In this document: piece after piece, positions 5,603 through 7,049 of the stretch | Layout of the letters: each line of letters begins with the position of its first letter | Position numbering within the stretch: position 1 is the first letter of the stretch | Source: Solirubrobacterales bacterium | GTDB lineage: Bacteria; Actinomycetota; Thermoleophilia; Solirubrobacterales; 70-9 | DNA: 7,049 nucleotides | Direction: 5' to 3' | Assembly (NCBI GenBank): GCA_013694825.1 | Contig: JACDBR010000093.1 | Span: 1-7,049 of the forward strand | Translations under genes and position numbers: made by a program | Notes under the pieces: model-generated | What the model was told of the DNA's origin: nothing | Database searches by the model: none | What the model saw: only the letters and a program-made list of their open reading frames with translations

Positions 5603-6441
5603 GCGGGCTGGCGGGCGGAGGGGGCCTCCGCACCGGACAGCCTCACCTGATCGCCGATCGCGAGCCCGAGCGCGCGGGCCGCATCGCCACGGTTGACGGC
5701 GATCGAGAGGCTTCCCCAGGAGTCGATGTATGCGAGCAGGTCGCCCGCAGCCACCCCGCCGAAGGTGTTCGCGAACACGGCCTCGACCCGTCGCTCGCCG
5801 GCCAGCTCGATCACGAGCGGGTAGCCGAGTCGCAGTCCAGTCCGGGTGATCAGCCCTCGCCCGACGTCGAGCGAGAGGTTGCCGAAGCGGTCGATCCCCT
5901 CGACTCGAGCGGCCGTGGTCCCGTTGCGTGCGGAGGGCTCCGTCGGCTCGCGGCCGACGAGCTCGTGTGCTTCGAGCCGCTCGCCAACCTCCTCGAGGCG
6001 GGCGCCCTGCGCCAGGACGCCGGTCACCGGCGCAAACAGGTCGCGGCCGTGGAAGCTGGCCGAGGCCCGATCGGCGCCAAACGGCGAGCAGGAGATGTCG
6101 GCGGCCTCGGCGACGCCGCCGAAGCGCTGCGCCGCGGCAATCAGCAGTCCGTTGTCGGGCCCGACGAGCAGGCGACCCTGCTCGGCGGTGCGAACCGCGA
6201 CTCCACGCCGACCGGTTCCGACTCCGGGGTCGACCACGGCGAGATGGACTCCCGGCGCCGCGTAGGGCAGGGTCCGCGCCAGCACGGTCGCGCCGTGATC
6301 GATGTCGTGGCGGCGAATCCCGTGGCTCAGGTCCGTGACGCAGGCCTCGGGAACGATCCGCGAGATCACCGCGTGGCAAACGCCGACGAACTCGTCCTCG
6401 AGTCCGAAGTCGGAGAGGAAGGTGATCGGGAGCGGACTCAA
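5599..6441 (-). CDS. S-adenosyl-L-methionine hydrolase (adenosine-forming), DUF62/SAM hydroxide adenosyltransferase
   Basis: This 280-residue protein belongs to the family that includes fluorinase and chlorinase, but the non-halogenating members hydrolyse SAM to adenosine and methionine. Motifs in order are ITFLSDFGLEDEFVG (6-20), the Asp-containing DLSHGI (37-42), VVDPGVGTGRR (69-79), VGPDNGLL (93-100), FHGRDLFAPV (130-139), IDRFGNL (183-189) and FANTF (223-227). The hydrolase triad reads Asp71, Arg78, His131, with spacing close to that described for characterised hydrolases. The long loop typical of fluorinase is absent, supporting hydrolase over halogenase. The start is TTG at 6441; no ATG or GTG precedes it in frame after the upstream stop, and the first conserved strand begins at residue 6. 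It lies 13 bp downstream of hemD with no visible Shine-Dalgarno, and overlaps birA by 4 bp. Its physiological purpose is unclear. Confidence 0.93.
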   Translation of the reverse strand: MSPLPITFLSDFGLEDEFVGVCHAVISRIVPEACVTDLSHGIRRHDIDHGATVLARTLPYAAPGVHLAVVDPGVGTGRRGVAVRTAEQGRLLVGPDNGLLIAAAQRFGGVAEAADISCSPFGADRASASFHGRDLFAPVTGVLAQGARLEEVGERLEAHELVGREPTEPSARNGTTAARVEGIDRFGNLSLDVGRGLITRTGLRLGYPLVIELAGERRVEAVFANTFGGVAAGDLLAYIDSWGSLSIAVNRGDAARALGLAIGDQVRLSGAEAPSARQPA

Positions 6442-6454
6442 AGGCAGTTCGAGG

Positions 6455-7049
6455 CTACCGGGACGAGCCGTCTGATTCGCCGGTCGCCGCCCGCTCGCCG
6501 GCGTCTCGGATGAGCGCCTCGACCAGCCCGTCGGGATCGTGTCGCTCCGCCTCGACGTCGACGCGCAGCCCCAGCTCGCGCGCGGTCTCGCTGGTGACCG
6601 GCCCGATCGAGGCGACGCGTGCGCGATCCGGGAAGCGCCCGCCGAGCACTTCGAGCAGGTTTCGGACCGTCGAGGAGGAGGTGAAGCTGACGTAGTCGGC
6701 GGCGTTGACGGCCTCGAGCTGCGACTCGCCGAGGCTCTCGCGCAGCGTCTCGTAGACCGCGACGTCGTCGACCCGCGCGCCGCGCGCGGCGAGCGCCTCG
6801 GGCAGGATGCTCCGCGCCTGCGCAGCGCGCGCGATCAGCACCGGCTTGCCGCTCAGGTCGATTGCCGCGAGCGCCTCGATCAGCGACTCCGCGATCGCGC
6901 GCTCGGGCACCACGTCGGCGATCACGCCTCGCTCGGCCAACGCGCGGGCGGTGCCGGGACCGATCGCGGCGATGCTCGCCTGGGCCAGCGCGCGAGCGTC
7001 GCGGCCTTGGGCGGCCATCGCCTCGAAGAGACGGCTGACGCCGTTGGGG
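6455..7049 (-). CDS. hemD: Uroporphyrinogen-III synthase, 5'-truncated by window
   Basis: The enzyme cyclises hydroxymethylbilane to uroporphyrinogen III, inverting ring D, at the root of haem, sirohaem and cobalamin synthesis. The open frame continues off the right edge; 197 residues are visible and the ATG at 7018 is internal. Recognisable family features are PNGVSRLFEA at the edge, IAAIGPGTARAL, the inter-lobe segment with KPVLIARA, VAVYETL, DYVSFTSSSTVRNLLEVL and VASIGPVTSETARELGLRVD. The two similar lobes (IGPGTA / IGPVTS) fit the two-domain fold. About 60 N-terminal residues are missing, more if it is fused to a uroporphyrinogen methyltransferase (CobA-HemD), which is common in actinobacteria and cannot be judged here. 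TAG stop at 6455-6457. It is the first visible gene of an apparent operon with the SAM hydrolase and birA. Confidence 0.92.
   Translation of the reverse strand, partial: PNGVSRLFEAMAAQGRDARALAQASIAAIGPGTARALAERGVIADVVPERAIAESLIEALAAIDLSGKPVLIARAAQARSILPEALAARGARVDDVAVYETLRESLGESQLEAVNAADYVSFTSSSTVRNLLEVLGGRFPDRARVASIGPVTSETARELGLRVDVEAERHDPDGLVEALIRDAGERAATGESDGSSR

Noticed and set aside
5603..6379. Open frame upstream of birA that would extend the ligase to about 509 residues
   Set aside because: This part is Arg-rich low-complexity sequence in a shadow frame of the SAM hydrolase gene. The GTG at 5602 with a 4-bp overlap gives a normal-length ligase.
5599..6441. SAM-dependent halogenase (chlorinase/fluorinase)
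   Set aside because: The sequence has the hydrolase Asp-Arg-His triad, lacks the extended loop of fluorinase, and sits in a cofactor operon rather than a natural-product cluster.

Overview
The window is a gene-dense, very GC-rich stretch with strong G/C at third codon positions. Gene content and protein style suggest an actinobacterium, most likely class Thermoleophilia (Solirubrobacterales or Gaiellales type). That placement rests on remembered resemblance of the helicase and thioredoxin-like proteins, not on a search. No RNA genes, insertion sequences, CRISPR arrays or phage genes are visible, and no gap between genes exceeds about 200 bases.

Left third (1-1996, minus strand): two envelope genes lie in tandem, read right to left. 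A membrane-anchored TlpA/ResA-type thioredoxin (1400-1996) comes first. It is followed by a long-form NfeD protein (1-1333, 3' end cut by the window edge), which combines a ClpP-class Ser/Lys serine protease domain, a multi-span membrane region and a C-terminal OB-fold domain. Each gene has a -10-like hexamer ending exactly 9 nt before its ATG and no clear Shine-Dalgarno, which suggests leaderless transcripts.

Centre (2199-4826, plus strand): one large gene, divergent from the thioredoxin gene across a 202-base spacer, encodes an 875-residue superfamily II helicase. All core motifs are readable. The protein is unusual: about 90 disordered, strongly acidic residues sit between the motif-Q-like segment and Walker A, and an uncharacterised Arg-rich helical domain with a basic tail follows the helicase core. 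Its start codon overlaps the stop of a tiny possible upstream ORF.

Right third (4850-7049, minus strand, convergent with the helicase): an apparent operon reads uroporphyrinogen-III synthase (5' end off the window), SAM hydrolase (DUF62, adenosine-forming), then monofunctional biotin--protein ligase. The genes are 13 bp apart and then overlap by 4 bp. These are housekeeping cofactor functions: tetrapyrrole synthesis, SAM turnover and biotinylation of acyl-CoA carboxylases.

Overall this is mostly an ordinary chromosomal region. The least explained element is the helicase. I see no convincing multi-gene new system here.
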